DNA from: Euglena gracilis
Lineage: Eukaryota > Euglenida > Euglenophyceae > Euglenales
Direction of reading: 5' to 3'
Assembly (NCBI GenBank): GCA_039621445.1
Contig: CP154955.1
Location: 53,821,341-53,885,340, forward strand
DNA: 64,000 bases
The position numbers and the translations under genes are program-made. Positions 39,201 through 49,199 of this stretch are shown piece by piece. Below the pieces are notes generated by a model, which saw only the letters and a program-made list of their open reading frames with translations, was not told the DNA's origin and did no database searches. Each line of letters opens with the position of its first letter. Position 1 is the first letter of the stretch.

Positions 39201-42200
39201 ATTTCATCTGGGTCCAGGGTGATAAGCAGGTGTGTCTGCAGAGATGTCCCTTTTTGCTTTCAATGCAATGGGTTGTGACATGATGCCTTTGTTCTCGTGC
39301 TTCTTTCTTCGTTCCTCTCTAAGGTGGCATTTGGGGTTGAGCCTGGATCACGGGGGGGTATTCAGACAAGTCTGGCGCATTGGCCAGACGTGCCATGGCT
39401 GCTCTGTGGGTTTCACCTTGGAAACTGGTTGTTTCGCTCAGCAAAATGCACCTTTAACACTGCTGTCACCCCGCAGCGTTGCTGTCTGTCAAGTGTCAAG
39501 AGGTGTTGATTATCAGATGACATTCGAAGGAAACCTCCCTGGCGGAGCTTGCGCCACCAGTTGCTTTTGCCGAAGTTTGAAAAAAAAAACAACCCCCCAA
39601 AAATAAAACCAAATAAGACGCTCCGGTTCCATATGGAGCTGAGCTCTTTACTTGATCTGCCTGATGGTAGCATGGGGCAGCAGAGGCGGCCTCAACTTCC
39701 GAAATGAGGCACCAGGCGGCCCAGCGTTGCAGGGGAATCAGAATGGAAGAACACAAGGCTTTTAAACGGATTGGCCACCATTCTGGAGCTAATTCAATCA
39801 TTTCAAACTCTGGAAATCAAAAAAATGCTAAAACGGTCTGTTTGGACTGTACGAGGTGATGGAGGATTCATTTTGACTATTTTGGAGTTTTTTTTATTTT
39901 TGAACCTTTTGGCCCCGAAATAGCCCATAAATGGCTGAGTCAAAACAGGCAAAACTGCACTGTACATGGAGCAAAACATCCACAAAACGGCCATGACTTG
40001 GGCCAGCCAGAGTTACGGGAAAATCAAATTACCAATACACAGGGCGCTCCTTTCTCTGACGTCGTCGCCCTCAAGCTTGCTTCGTTTCTGAGTGACCCGT
40101 GATAGAGCGTGGGGGTCCAAACTCTGGGCTGTTGGGAGTTGAGGGTCAAAGGGAGGATTTGGAAAGGCGGGATTTGGTCAAAAAAACAACTGGAAACGGG
40201 TCTGGGGTGGAGGGTTTGCACGCCCCCCTTTTCCCAATGTGAACTCCACTCTGACTCTGAGACGTCAGCAACCCCTGTCGGCATCGAAGCACTGGGAAGG
40301 TTGAAAATTTCCTTGCAAAATTACTGAAAACCCCATTTTGGGGCACAAAAACTATGCAACTTCTGATTCTTGGGGATTTCGGTCCAAAATTTCAATTCTT
40401 ACCAGTTCAACCTGGCATGGAGCGCCAGGAAAGGTGTTTTTCGTGTTCTTCGCACCCTGGGGGTGATGTTTTTTCCACATCCTGATCATGCAACAAAAAT
40501 CCAAACATAAGATTCCTGGTTGTTTCCAGTAACCAACCCAGATACGATATAGCCAAAGCAGACTGCAGCTCTCTCCATCTATTGGGGGGGGGGGCTCTGC
40601 TTTTCACTGTACTGCCAACGAATTCAACCAGAATACAACCCGACCAGGACACAGGAGGAGGAGTGGGTGCGGTTGCCGATGGACCGCGTCACAGCGATGC
40701 TGAAGAACTGCGGGTTGTACCGCGGATGGCCCAGTCGCTTGTGATGCACACGCCCGCCACACTCCCGCACTCGTTCCACCGCCAGGCGTCCACACCTTTG
40801 CCCACGACTTCAGAGGAAGAAGCAACCTCACACTGAAAGGTGGACAGAGGCCGAACGCGAAATTTGACAAAGATGCCAACTCGAAAATCCCTGTCCTGTC
40901 CCAGAAGACTTGCTTGGGGGGTGACCATCGATGGCGTCTAGCGCACAGGTTCACGAAACAGAGACACAGGAGAGACATTTCAACAAAAAAAACAGAGGTC
41001 ATGGTGGTTTTGTCCATCCGCATTTTTGCGCATGGCAGTCCCCAAGCCCAGCATAGCTAATTCAATGGGGCTTAACCCAGGGCATCGCAAGTGATGATAA
41101 ATCCAATAATGTGCGCACCCCTGTGCATTTAACTGGAGGGGCTAGCCCCAGAGCTCAGAGGCTAGAAAAGTTCCAGCTGCCCAGCTCGGATTCTCAGTCA
41201 GGCGGGCGCTCTCCCGACACACGGAAATGCATTGACCTCCTCAAGGGAACCCCGCCATTGGAGAACGCCCGAGCTCCTCGCGGGGGTTCTTCAGCATGTT
41301 GTGGATGGTGGTGAGCACCACGGGCTGCCCACCGCGGTTCAGCACCACCTCGCTGTCCCCGACATTGGCCGCCACCAGCTGCGTCCCTGCAAGGACAGAG
41401 GATCAGGGTCCCTGTCCGTGCCCGTGAGCAGGCATAGGGCTTCTACAAGGCACAGCGATTACAGCGGCAACCACCACACTGGCACACCCACAATCAGAAT
41501 GACGGCCAGCGTGGAGCCAGCGTCCAGGCGCTGGCTGTCGGCATACTGGATGAAGCGGCGCTCCACCTCTGCTATGCCCTCTGCGGCAGCCAACCTTATT
41601 CGCAGTGCCACTCGCATTCCTGACGGGGTTGCCCAAACCCGACCTCACACAGGAGGGGGGTTGCTTGGGGTTTGGGTTTGGAAACGTGGATCTTGCTTAC
41701 AGGTTCTGAAGGTGAGCAAGTATGCAAAGTGGGTGGAGAACTCAAAGCAAAGCGGTGGCTATCAAACCGAGTCAAGGAGAAGGGACACCCTGACACCATG
41801 TGTTCGATGCCATAAATGAGGCTGCAAAAAAATTCAAATGCAATAAAAACACACTTGAGGAAAAAGCTCAACCCCTGAAAAAAATGCCAACAGCCCCTTG
41901 ACATTTTTTTCACCAAAATGCCTCAAATTACCTTATGTCAAAAAAAATAGGTTGTTCCGACCAAAAAAAAGCTGACGTTGCAAAATCTCGACAAAAAAAT
42001 ACAACTCCAAGAATTCCTTGGAAAACTGTCTATCCACCCAAAACCCAAAATCTATCCACCCCCCGCCCCAAGCAAAGGTCTTTTTATTTTTGGACGACCA
42101 AAATCAAAAAGGTTCGATGCCCAGACTGCTCTTGGACCACGCTTGGAAAATAATAGGCAAAAAAGAAACGTTAAAAAGTCTCAAAGAGCCTTTAAAAAAA

Positions 42201-45200
42201 CGTCCTAAAAACCCTGATAATCACCGTAAACAGCCTCGTACAGAATAATGAATCGGCCAAACGCATGGGTCTTACAATTTCTTTCGTCCAGACATGAGAT
42301 GGAACAATGACCAACCAAATTCCAATTGAAAGACGGTAGCCAACTGGGAGGAAACAGCATGCCGGCACCAGTGCCATCTTATCCTGCGTGGTGGTTGCAG
42401 CTTCCCGTTTCTTTCACTGTGCGCGAGTTGTTGGGTTGTGCTTGGGTTGTTTTTGGTTGGTCTTTGGGCCGAGGTTGTTCCCCCAAGGTAAACGCAGCAT
42501 TTCGGGGGGAGCGGGGGATGGAAGGAGGGCTGGTGGCGGGCAGCTTGCTGTGGGTCAGCCAACAGCTGTGGGTGTCCCAGAATGGCACGGTGAAGGTGCG
42601 TCCGGAGGAAGTGGGCTGCGGCTGTGCCTGACGGAGAGGCAGATCTGAAAAAGATCAGAAGCTGCACACAAAAAGAACCTGGACGTGCTGGAAGACACGC
42701 AAGAAGATACCGGCAGGGTGGTTGAAAAAAATTCAAACCTTTTCGAAAAATTTTATGTGACAGGAGAGCAGTTCAAACCGATATACCTTGCTGCTCTTTC
42801 AATTGAAGGTAAAGCTGGGAAACAGCTCGGAAAAGGCAGCTGGACGCCGGGAAGAAAATCCTGTTCCAAGATCGCTTGTTCACCAAATATCCCGCAAACA
42901 GAGGAAATACCCCGCACCCAACACCCCCCCCCGAGGATTGGCTCCGATAAAAGGTTTGCAGAAAAGAATGCAGAATGTGGGGAATGTTTGGGTGGTCCCC
43001 CCCCCAAAATGAAAACCCTGGGCTCCTCCACGAGAAGCAACCGCAAAAAAAAAAAGCACAGGATTGAGCTAATGCAGAGGGTGTTATCTGGGGAGCTATT
43101 GTTTTGATGGTTGGTTGAGACCTTGGGGGGTTGTTGTTCAGTGTATCTAAACACAACCCCTGGTAGGTAGTTGCAGCAACAAGAACAAATAAGCCTTTTC
43201 GATGGAAAGGCCAATGGAAAAGGCCGATGGCTCATTTAGACAAACCAAACAACACAAACCCTGTGAAAATGGAGCGTAATGATATTTCCGACGGTCGCTG
43301 GAAGACAAAAATGTTCCCAAGAAATGGTGATGAAATGACTGTGATGAGTTGAATTGATACCAGCAGTGGCATCAAGGGATTGAAAGAATCGTTTTTTTGT
43401 CCTGCCCTTCCCATCGTTGCACAATGGACCTCAAACAAGGATGGGCACCCTCAGCCTGGCACCATAAATAGTTCAAAATGTTTGTTGAGATTTTCAGTGT
43501 TGCTTTCCCCCTCACAGTGGGCTGGATGATGCACAAACCAAAGAGGTCCACACACAGCCTGCCATGTGGATTTTACAGCGGGCCCGGATAATCATCTATC
43601 TTTAGCCCTTTGTTGTTCTCTGCAAGTTCCAGTATTTTCAAAAGGTTCTGGAAAGTCCAAAAGGAACAAACGTAACGTTTTTGCCCTGCAGGCTGCCCCT
43701 TGCTGCTCCCGTTTGAAAGAAGCCTGCATATGGCTTGCTCGTCTGGAAACATTGGTTCGGGGTTTCAGGCGACACTGGGCAGCCAAAGACAATTCATATA
43801 TTTGGGCCATTTTTTTTAAAAGGATCTCTGAGGCCATTGTTCGAACAACTAGTGAATTGGTTGACTCCTGGGGGGTTCTTGTTTGCGTTTTGCATTAAAA
43901 CTGCACAAAGAATACCCCACCAAAACGTGCCGAAATTTTCTACGCTGAGGAAATTTCCTTTTGTTTTTGTTTTCTTGGTCCTTGGTCGTGGATGGAATTC
44001 ACAAAATCTATGACATTTTGTCGACTGGGCCGCACAATTGCGGTCGGTTGTTTTGTTCTTATTGTGCATTCTGCTCCTAATGCGAACTGGCATCAAAGAA
44101 GCAAAGACGCAAAACACAACTACAAGCAGGGCGGTCCTTAAGGAAATAAAACAAAACACCTCCGCTGTCCCAGCACACTCAATGAAAATATACAGGAAAA
44201 CGGGCAAAGAAAGTTGGCATACTTCGGCAACGTCAGGTTGACATCAGGAAAAAAAAAACTGATTCTTGGCATCCTTGGACCATCGCACATCCACCCAAAT
44301 CATCAAAAAATGTGTTTTTTGGACTTTTCAATTATGGACCCTGTTCAAGTCCCAGTCTGGCCCTTGGTCGGCCCTTTGGCTGAAAGGGCGGCGATCTTTA
44401 AAAAAATTTAAAAAAAACCTTTTGTGTCCCTTAAGGACCGCCCTCACTACAAGTAAAAACACACGCGGTATTCTACACAAAAAAACAATACACACACACG
44501 TCGTCAGACAATGCTCCAAAAATATGACAACTTGAAAAAGAGAAGTTCCCAGCGCAACCTGCCTTCTGGCAAGAACACCTTTTAAACTGGGTTGAAACTG
44601 GGGGAAAAAAACGAAAATATTTTTCTGCATCGGGCACATGCACACACTGCCTATGTCAAACATAAAAGGGGAACTGGACCAAACTCAGGTGATCTTCCCG
44701 TTTCTTGTGGGGGTTGGTGACGGGGAGGGTTGTTTTGTATGACTGTGACATGGCTGCACACCTGCATGGCCATCATACACCCCAAAAAAAGAGGTGTCAG
44801 GCGGCGGGCGGTAGTGGTCGTCTTCAGCATCAAATGTGATACCCTCAAAGAACAGGACACTCACTGATAATTTATGGGTTTTGAGCAGCATTTCCTCATC
44901 AAAAGTATTGATGGCCGATAATTGGCTACCCACCTTTCATCCTCCCATTCAAACCCGACATCCCTTCATCGGCAGGGTCAGAACAAACAACCTTATTTGT
45001 TGAACCTCGAGCCAACAACAAGGCATCAAACAACGTGGCGTCTTCGAGTGTTGATCTTCGAGGAGACTGGGTGAGAATAAAACCAGCTGTGATTTTGCCC
45101 AAATCAGGTTCCAGCCCGGCAGCCAGCTGGGCAAGAACAGGTCGACATCAGGGGAAAAATCGATTTCTCGTATCCTTGCACCATCTCCCATCAATCGTCA

Positions 45201-45691
45201 AAAAATGTGTCTTTTGACCTTTTCATTTTTGACCCTGTTTGGCACAAAGGGGTAATGGTCCTCAAGAAACTCTAAAAAAAAACCTTTCCCATCCTTGGTG
45301 TTAAAAAAAGCACCCGCAGTCCTGGTACATCCAACCGCACGGAAAAAGCACATATGAAAACGACACAACTTCTTCACAGGTCGACGCAGGAAGGAATTAA
45401 CTTTTCCACTCAAAACAGCAAAAGAAATGCAGTGGAGGGTTTCGATCCATTTGAAGTGGTCCTTGGAGAGAAAAAAACTACCCCGCTAGGGCCACCGTAC
45501 TTTTGATCACATGCCCACTGACAGACACAGCAAAACTGCCCTGTTCCGTGGTCCCCGTCCGTGTCATCTGCCACGGGGTGGCCGGGGGTCTGGGGTTCCG
45601 CAAAGCCCATGTGGACGCACTTGTGGTCGTCCTCCATCTCTGACCGCTGCCCCTGCACGGAGTGCAGCCCGTACCGGATGACGATGTCCTC
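36066..45691 (-). CDS. PP2C-family Ser/Thr protein phosphatase, split gene
   Basis: Metal-dependent phosphatase removing phosphate from Ser/Thr; it normally uses two Mn/Mg ions held by Asp residues. Exons read by frame and splice sites, 5' to 3': 45537-45691, 44934-45049 (tentative), 44762-44843, 42494-42627, 41488-41580, 41271-41396, 40653-40795, 38889-39033, 36066-36224. Motifs appear in family order: RSEMEDDH, FFGVYDGHAG, DAGSTLAVIL, AANVGDSEVVL, GHPRYNPQFFSIAVTRSIG, DRFVIVGCDGLWDV, GSTDNITALLV. Metal-binding Asp residues (MED, DGH, CDG, TDN) are all present. Three junctions were checked and keep phase. The N-terminus is uncertain; 48-49 kb may hold more exons. Introns contain MITEs. Confidence 0.88.
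36487..37080. repeat. TTCGAGG-rich repeat with GGCAGGGTT-like ends
   Basis: Multiple 'GTTCGAGGTCGTTCGAGGAGG' relatives (units of 8-12 bp) and imperfect inverted ends: GGCAGGGTTACGA on the left, TCGAACCCTGCCCC on the right. Possibly a small foldback transposon; TSD not evident. Confidence 0.45.
37080..38880. other. PP2C intron, repeat-rich
   Basis: (TA/TG)n at about 37165-37215, a GGCC(T/A)-rich tandem tract at 37250-37390, poly-C/poly-G foldbacks near 37645-37690, and AAAAAATGC repeats (38160-38200, 38545-38610). No exon seen. Confidence 0.6.
38889..39033 (-). CDS. PP2C exon with CDGLWDV motif
   Basis: Acceptor GTGCGGCAG then DLFFKQCGEGQESGLIAEAD..., DRFVIVGCDGLWDVMSYQQ, donor GTGTTGG. IAEAD and CDGLWDV are the conserved C-terminal-half motifs; the Asp of CDG binds metal. 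Confidence 0.9.
39190..40650. other. PP2C intron
   Basis: Mostly unique AT-rich sequence with no exon, tRNA or obvious mobile element that I can support. Confidence 0.5.
40653..40795 (-). CDS. PP2C exon with FSIAVTRSIG motif
   Basis: Frame ERVRECGGRVHHKRLGHPRY, then NPQFFSIAVTRSIGNRTH, donor GTGTCC at the left edge. It matches the 'GG.V......NP.FF.IAVTRSIGD' block; here Asn replaces the usual Asp after SIG, although a different splice choice could remove it. Acceptor position approximate. Confidence 0.82.
41271..41396 (-). CDS. PP2C exon with ANVGDSEVVL motif
   Basis: Acceptor CCTTGCAG, then GTQLVAANVGDSEVVLNRGG, QPVVLTTIHNMLKNPREEL. The GG start completes the Gly codon left by the previous exon. 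The donor is unclear; a GC donor after GCTCGG would keep the frame. Confidence 0.85.
41488..41580 (-). CDS. PP2C exon with AGSTLAVI motif
   Basis: 93 bp: GIAEVERRFIQYADSQRLDA, GSTLAVILIV, donor GTGTGCC. Trailing G joins GG of the next exon (VILIVGTQLVAANVGDS). Acceptor is GGCTGCCGCAG. Confidence 0.88.
42494..42627 (-). CDS. PP2C exon following DGHAG
   Basis: Acceptor CTCTCCGTCAG then GC, completing DGHAG|TAAAHFLRTHLHRAILGH. The helix after DGHxG is as in other PP2Cs. The sequence past LLADPQQAARHQ is less typical, so the exon may end before 42494. Confidence 0.8.
42630..44120. other. PP2C intron
   Basis: AT-rich spacer with no supported exon. Nothing repetitive of note until the MITE at 44127. 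Confidence 0.5.
44127..44445. mobile_element. Complete hAT-like MITE in a PP2C intron
   Basis: 319 bp; ends CAGGGCGGTCCTTAAGG and CCTTAAGGACCGCCCTC. Flanks 44119-44126 and 44446-44453 are both ACTACAAG, an exact 8-bp duplication. Same family as 11938-12247, opposite orientation. Non-coding. Confidence 0.88.
44762..44843 (-). CDS. PP2C exon with FFGVYDGHAG motif
   Basis: GITFDAEDDHYRPPPDTSFF then GVYDGHA, donor GTGTGCAG. DG of DGHAG provides metal ligands. Acceptor TTCTTTGAG is the best fit for frame. Confidence 0.88.
44934..45049 (-). CDS. Probable additional PP2C exon
   Basis: Frame EDATLFDALLLARGSTNKVV, then CSDPADEGMSGLNGRMK, ending at a GTGGGT donor. Strongly protein-like and between two PP2C exons on the same strand, but it has no counterpart in the core PP2C fold, so it would be an insertion between RSEMED and DGHAG. 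Acceptor approximate. Confidence 0.5.
45060..45400. mobile_element. Decayed MITE fragment in PP2C intron
   Basis: 'AGGTCGACATCAGGGGAAAA', 'GTATCCTTGCACCATC' and 'CGTCAAAAAATGTGTCTTTT' match internal blocks of the family in the same orientation as 44127-44445. Ends are lost. Confidence 0.55.
45537..45691 (-). CDS. PP2C exon with RSEMEDDH motif
   Basis: Acceptor TTTCTTCTGCAG then EDIVIRYGLHSVQGQRSEME, DDHKCVHMGFAEPQTPGHPV, ADDTDGDHGTGQ. YGxxSxQGxRxxMEDxH is the N-terminal PP2C signature; the Arg contacts phosphate and the Asp binds metal. Donor position uncertain (45536 or slightly left). Confidence 0.9.
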
Positions 45692-45934
45692 CTGCAGAAG
45701 AAAGGCATGGGGTGGGCAACAGGAGGAGCTGTCCCAGCTGACCATCAAAATAACAAAACCCATTCTCGAAGATCTCGAAGAAAGGGCAAGCCATGTCAGG
45801 TTTTTGCAGCCTCAGCCTGTGACCCAGCCATCACAATCTGGCTGAAATACAGCAAACAGAACCAAATGCCGACGAAAAAAACAGAAGCAAAAACTAAACC
45901 CCTTCTAAAAAAAAAAGAAGCAACCCTTCTAAAC

Positions 45935-46145
45935 CTGCCCCCCCAACTACCCTGGCGGGGCCCTTGCTCCTGGCAGTGGCCGAATAACTTGGTGGGGGGA
46001 GGGGCAAAAAAAATGGTTCCAGAACTTGGCACCACCCGTTTTTAGGCAAAATTCCTTTACGACGCTGAAAAAGGGGCCCAAATAACCTGGCGGGGGGGCA
46101 GGGCCAAAAGTTGGTTCCAATAACCTGGCACCAGGTTAGTTTAGT
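45935..46145. repeat. Dispersed repeat R2, copy 2
   Basis: Partner of 16128-16350: 'GGGGCCCTTGCTCCTGGCAG', 'GGGGCCCAAATAACCTGG', 'AAAGTTGGTTCCAATAACCT'. Same order and orientation. Confidence 0.8.
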
Positions 46146-46539
46146 CGATGCACAAAGGATAACCCTCCCAAATAACCTGCAGCAACTGAACCCCCCCCAA
46201 ATACAACCCCCCCCGGTTTTATATTTGGGCGGAAATTTCAAGACCCCACGGGGGGCCTGGTCTGATTTTAAAGGCATTTTGAGGCATTTTAGTGCATTTT
46301 GGGTAAAAAAAGTTAAGGCTCGATGCAAGGCATTCTCAGGGTTTTAAAGCGCTTTAGAAAAATACAATGCCTGGTCCGGACAGACTCCTGGTGCTGCAAA
46401 AAGGTGAAGCCTTGCTTTTGGGTGCTCTGTCCCATTTTTTTTGAACTTTTGACAGTTTTCTGCCGAAAAAGTGCCGATTGTTCTTTTGCCCTGTTTTTGA
46501 TAAAACATTTGGGTTTGGCCTGTTTTTTTGCAAACAGAT

Positions 46540-46880
46540 TTAAATTATAAACCCCCCACCCAAATATAATTCCCCCCCAAATACAACCCCCCCCCAATTA
46601 TAAACCCCCCCTGAGGACCTTGAAATCCCGCCCGAATATAAACCCCCCCTCCGGAAGGAAAAAATTTCGACAAAATCTCTCCTGAAACTGTGATTTTTGG
46701 CAGATTTGGGGGCAATTTTTACCCAAAAGTGTGAAAATTGCTTCTTCGCCCGAAAAGTGAAATTTTTGGACCCCCAAGGGTGGACGTATTTGTGATTTTG
46801 GACCGAAAAGGTGACTACTGGGTCCCGCCAAAAAGTGATTTTTCCAACCGAATATAAACCCCCCCAGAATATTTCCCTGA
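46540..46880. repeat. AATATAAACCCCCC dispersed short repeats
   Basis: At least six copies of (A)ATA(T)AAACCCCCC around non-repetitive sequence. No gene. Confidence 0.7.
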
Positions 46881-46889
46881 ACGAGGAAA

Positions 46890-47020
46890 ACCACAGCCGC
46901 AAAATCCCAAGAAAACCAGGCCAACTCCACGAATAAAAATGATTTCCGGCATCACTGGAGCATCCAACTAAAAACTCAAAAAAAGATGTGTTCTGGGTTT
47001 CGGTTTTGGACCACATGCAA
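46890..47020. mobile_element. MITE fragment
   Basis: 'GATTTCCGGCATCACTGGAGC', read with 'CAAAAAAAGATGTG', matches the middle of the CAGGGCGGTCC MITEs (20-base windows compared). Confidence 0.35.
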
Positions 47021-47599
47021 AATCAGAAACTTGGTTCAAAAGCAGTTCAAGCCAAAATTGCCGGTCTGCGACCTTGCATGAATACAACCTGAACCCCTCC
47101 CCATTTAGAAGGACCCGCCGTTTATACCGACTGCCCCATTCATACCAACCCCCTTGGAGAAATCAGAAGAAATCCAATTATTCCGACCCCTCTCTTGCAT
47201 AATGCACACAAGGGCAAAGCACAACAAAGCAAAAGGAGGTCACGGTAAACAGGGAAAAGCTCTCGGGTTTCTCCCAGCGTTGACTTTTCAGCAAAACATG
47301 AACATTTGGACTGTTGTTCATTGGGGGTGGATGAGAAACATGGGAGAGGATGAATGCACGTCTCCTCGTCCCCGCTCCGCCTCCCTCCCCAGTTGAGCAC
47401 CGTGACCCATTTATACTGACTCCCCCATTTATACCGACCCCCCCCCCCGGGATTTCAAGAGATGTGTAAATGACATACCGACCTGTCGGTGTGAATGAGG
47501 GGGGGGGTTACAGCAATTTTGTTCATTTTCACTCGCATTTTTTCGCATAATCCCGCACAATTGCCGCATAATCCTGCATAACTTTCAAAAATCTTCCGC

Positions 47600-47830
47600 A
47601 TAATAACTCCCCAGTTGGGCGGCTCTTTGGGGTAGATTATCACAAGTGAAGCGTGAAAAATATCCTTGAGGTTGGAATTTTCTGCGTACAAAACTTGTTT
47701 CCCGAGGCTCTGCGGAGCCTCCCCAGAGCCCGGTCACCGGGAGCCTCCTCGGAGCCTCTGCAGAAGCTCCACCTGGTACGTGGTGGGGACCGATCCCCCA
47801 GGTCCTTGGGGGGTGTGGTCACTGAACAGG
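47600..47830. repeat. Flank shared with 14690-14915
   Basis: 'AGATTATCACAAGTGAAGCG' (inverted relative to 14.7 kb) and 'GAGCCTCTGCAGAAGCTCC' (same orientation), leading into snoRNA copy 7. Confidence 0.6.
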
Positions 47831-47890
47831 ATGACATTTGCACAGGAAGAGCCGACTGACCGCTTCTGATGCCTGTATCTGCTGCCCAGA
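47824..47890 (+). pseudogene. Decayed C/D-box snoRNA-like copy 7
   Basis: Box C AGGATGA (47828-47834), D' CTGA (47856-47859), C' TGATG (47867-47871), but the terminal D box reads CTGC. The guide CAGGAAGAGCCGA still matches UCGGCUCUUCCU. Loss of D would normally abolish accumulation, so this is probably a pseudogene that moved with its flank. Confidence 0.55.
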
Positions 47891-48009
47891 CAGCCCTTGG
47901 ACCACCCTGGAAATTTGTGCCTTAAAACGCCTGAAATGCCTCAAAATGCCTCGAATTTTTTGAAAAATCTGTCTTGGAAAAATAATGCCTGGTCTGGACC
48001 CAGCTGGCC

Positions 48010-48118
48010 TCATTTCCTTGACTTAGGGGAGGGCATCTCCCCCATGAAGCCATGATATTCTGATATCGAACCCAGCCTGGCAAGATCCCACTGCATCTTG
48101 ATGAGGATTTTCTGTGGT
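48010..48118 (-). CDS. Candidate exon upstream of PP2C
   Basis: After CCTGCACCACAG on the minus strand the frame reads KILIKMQWDLARLGSISEYH, GFMGEMPSPKSRK then a stop. It is protein-like and on the PP2C strand, 2.3 kb upstream of the first PP2C exon. No family recognised; it may belong to the PP2C N-terminus or to another gene. Confidence 0.3.
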
Positions 48119-48703
48119 GCAGGGCACACCCGACAGAGTTGGGACAATGCGCCATCTGCTGCGGGAGTAGGCGGTGACACTGCACAAGTCAATGTCAACA
48201 ACATGCCATGGCTTTGGCGAAAAACACGCTGTCAATTGTACGACAGGGGGAGATGTGCTTGGGCTGCCTCTTTCATCAACCACCATGTGGACATAATTAG
48301 GGGTGACTTGGGATTTGAGGAAATCAAAAATGGGAAAACTTAATCGGGACAATGTATTTTGTTTGAAATATGTCTGGACCACTGGGTGGACAATTGTGTT
48401 GGTTGGGGGGAGCACCAAAACCCCACGCGGACACCCACATGTCACGACACCAACATGTCGTACGCTGACACCCCATGAGTGAATATTTTAAAACAGTGTG
48501 AAACCCACATGATTGCACCAAAAAGAACACAGGCAAGCTTCTGCTCTCCAAACTACTGCTGCCCTCCAAACTACCAGAAACAACTGTGGTTGTGACGTAC
48601 AACAAAAGAACCAAATCCAGGTTAAAAAAAAAAAACGAACCACACGGTTTGAAGCATGTTGACAAACTATGTTGCGCCAGCGGTGGATTGCTGGGGAGTG
48701 GAC

Positions 48704-49147
48704 TCAGCCATTCGAAAACAGTGTACTTGGTGGGTGTTTCCCTGTTTCTGGTGTCTGACTCTGAGAATTGATCACAAATGAGGAGCATTCATCTGTCAGC
48801 CTGGTGGCATGGTCTGTCCTGGCAGGGACCGGCGACACTTCACAGTTTCTGTCCCCTGTCTCGCTGATTCCACCTTCAGGGTATGCTGGAAAGCACTCCA
48901 AACAGCTGCAAAAAACAATCAAAAATGGTCTGTGTGAAATGGTGTAAGCTTCCCAGGTGGCCTTCTTAAAAGTCTTCTGAAAGTCATTTCTGTCTTTGAA
49001 AAAAAAACCACAGAAAAACTGCCAAACAGAACCACAAAAAGGAAAACGAAGCAAACATTGAACATGTTTTAAGAAGGAAAAGCAAACCCTGGACTCGTTT
49101 GGAAATGCAACAGCACCTGCTGAAGTGGGGTCACCCACGTCCTCCAT
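48704..49147 (-). CDS. Candidate 5' coding region starting MEDVGDPTSAG
   Basis: From an ATG at 49147 the frame is open for 147 codons. The first 20 residues (MEDVGDPTSAGAVAFPNESR) and the last 60 (ISETGDRNCEVSPVPARTDH...) look protein-like, whereas the middle is Phe-rich and intron-like, bordered by GTTTGC and TTTTTTGCAG; however, the phases of those sites do not match. It could be the start of the PP2C gene. Function unknown. Confidence 0.3.
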   Translation of the reverse strand: MEDVGDPTSAGAVAFPNESRVCFSFLKHVQCLLRFPFCGSVWQFFCGFFFKDRNDFQKTFKKATWEAYTISHRPFLIVFCSCLECFPAYPEGGISETGDRNCEVSPVPARTDHATRLTDECSSFVINSQSQTPETGKHPPSTLFSNG

Positions 49148-49199
49148 ATCCGGAGCGACGGTTTAAGTTGCAGCGTCGTACAAAATATCCGTAGGAGAA

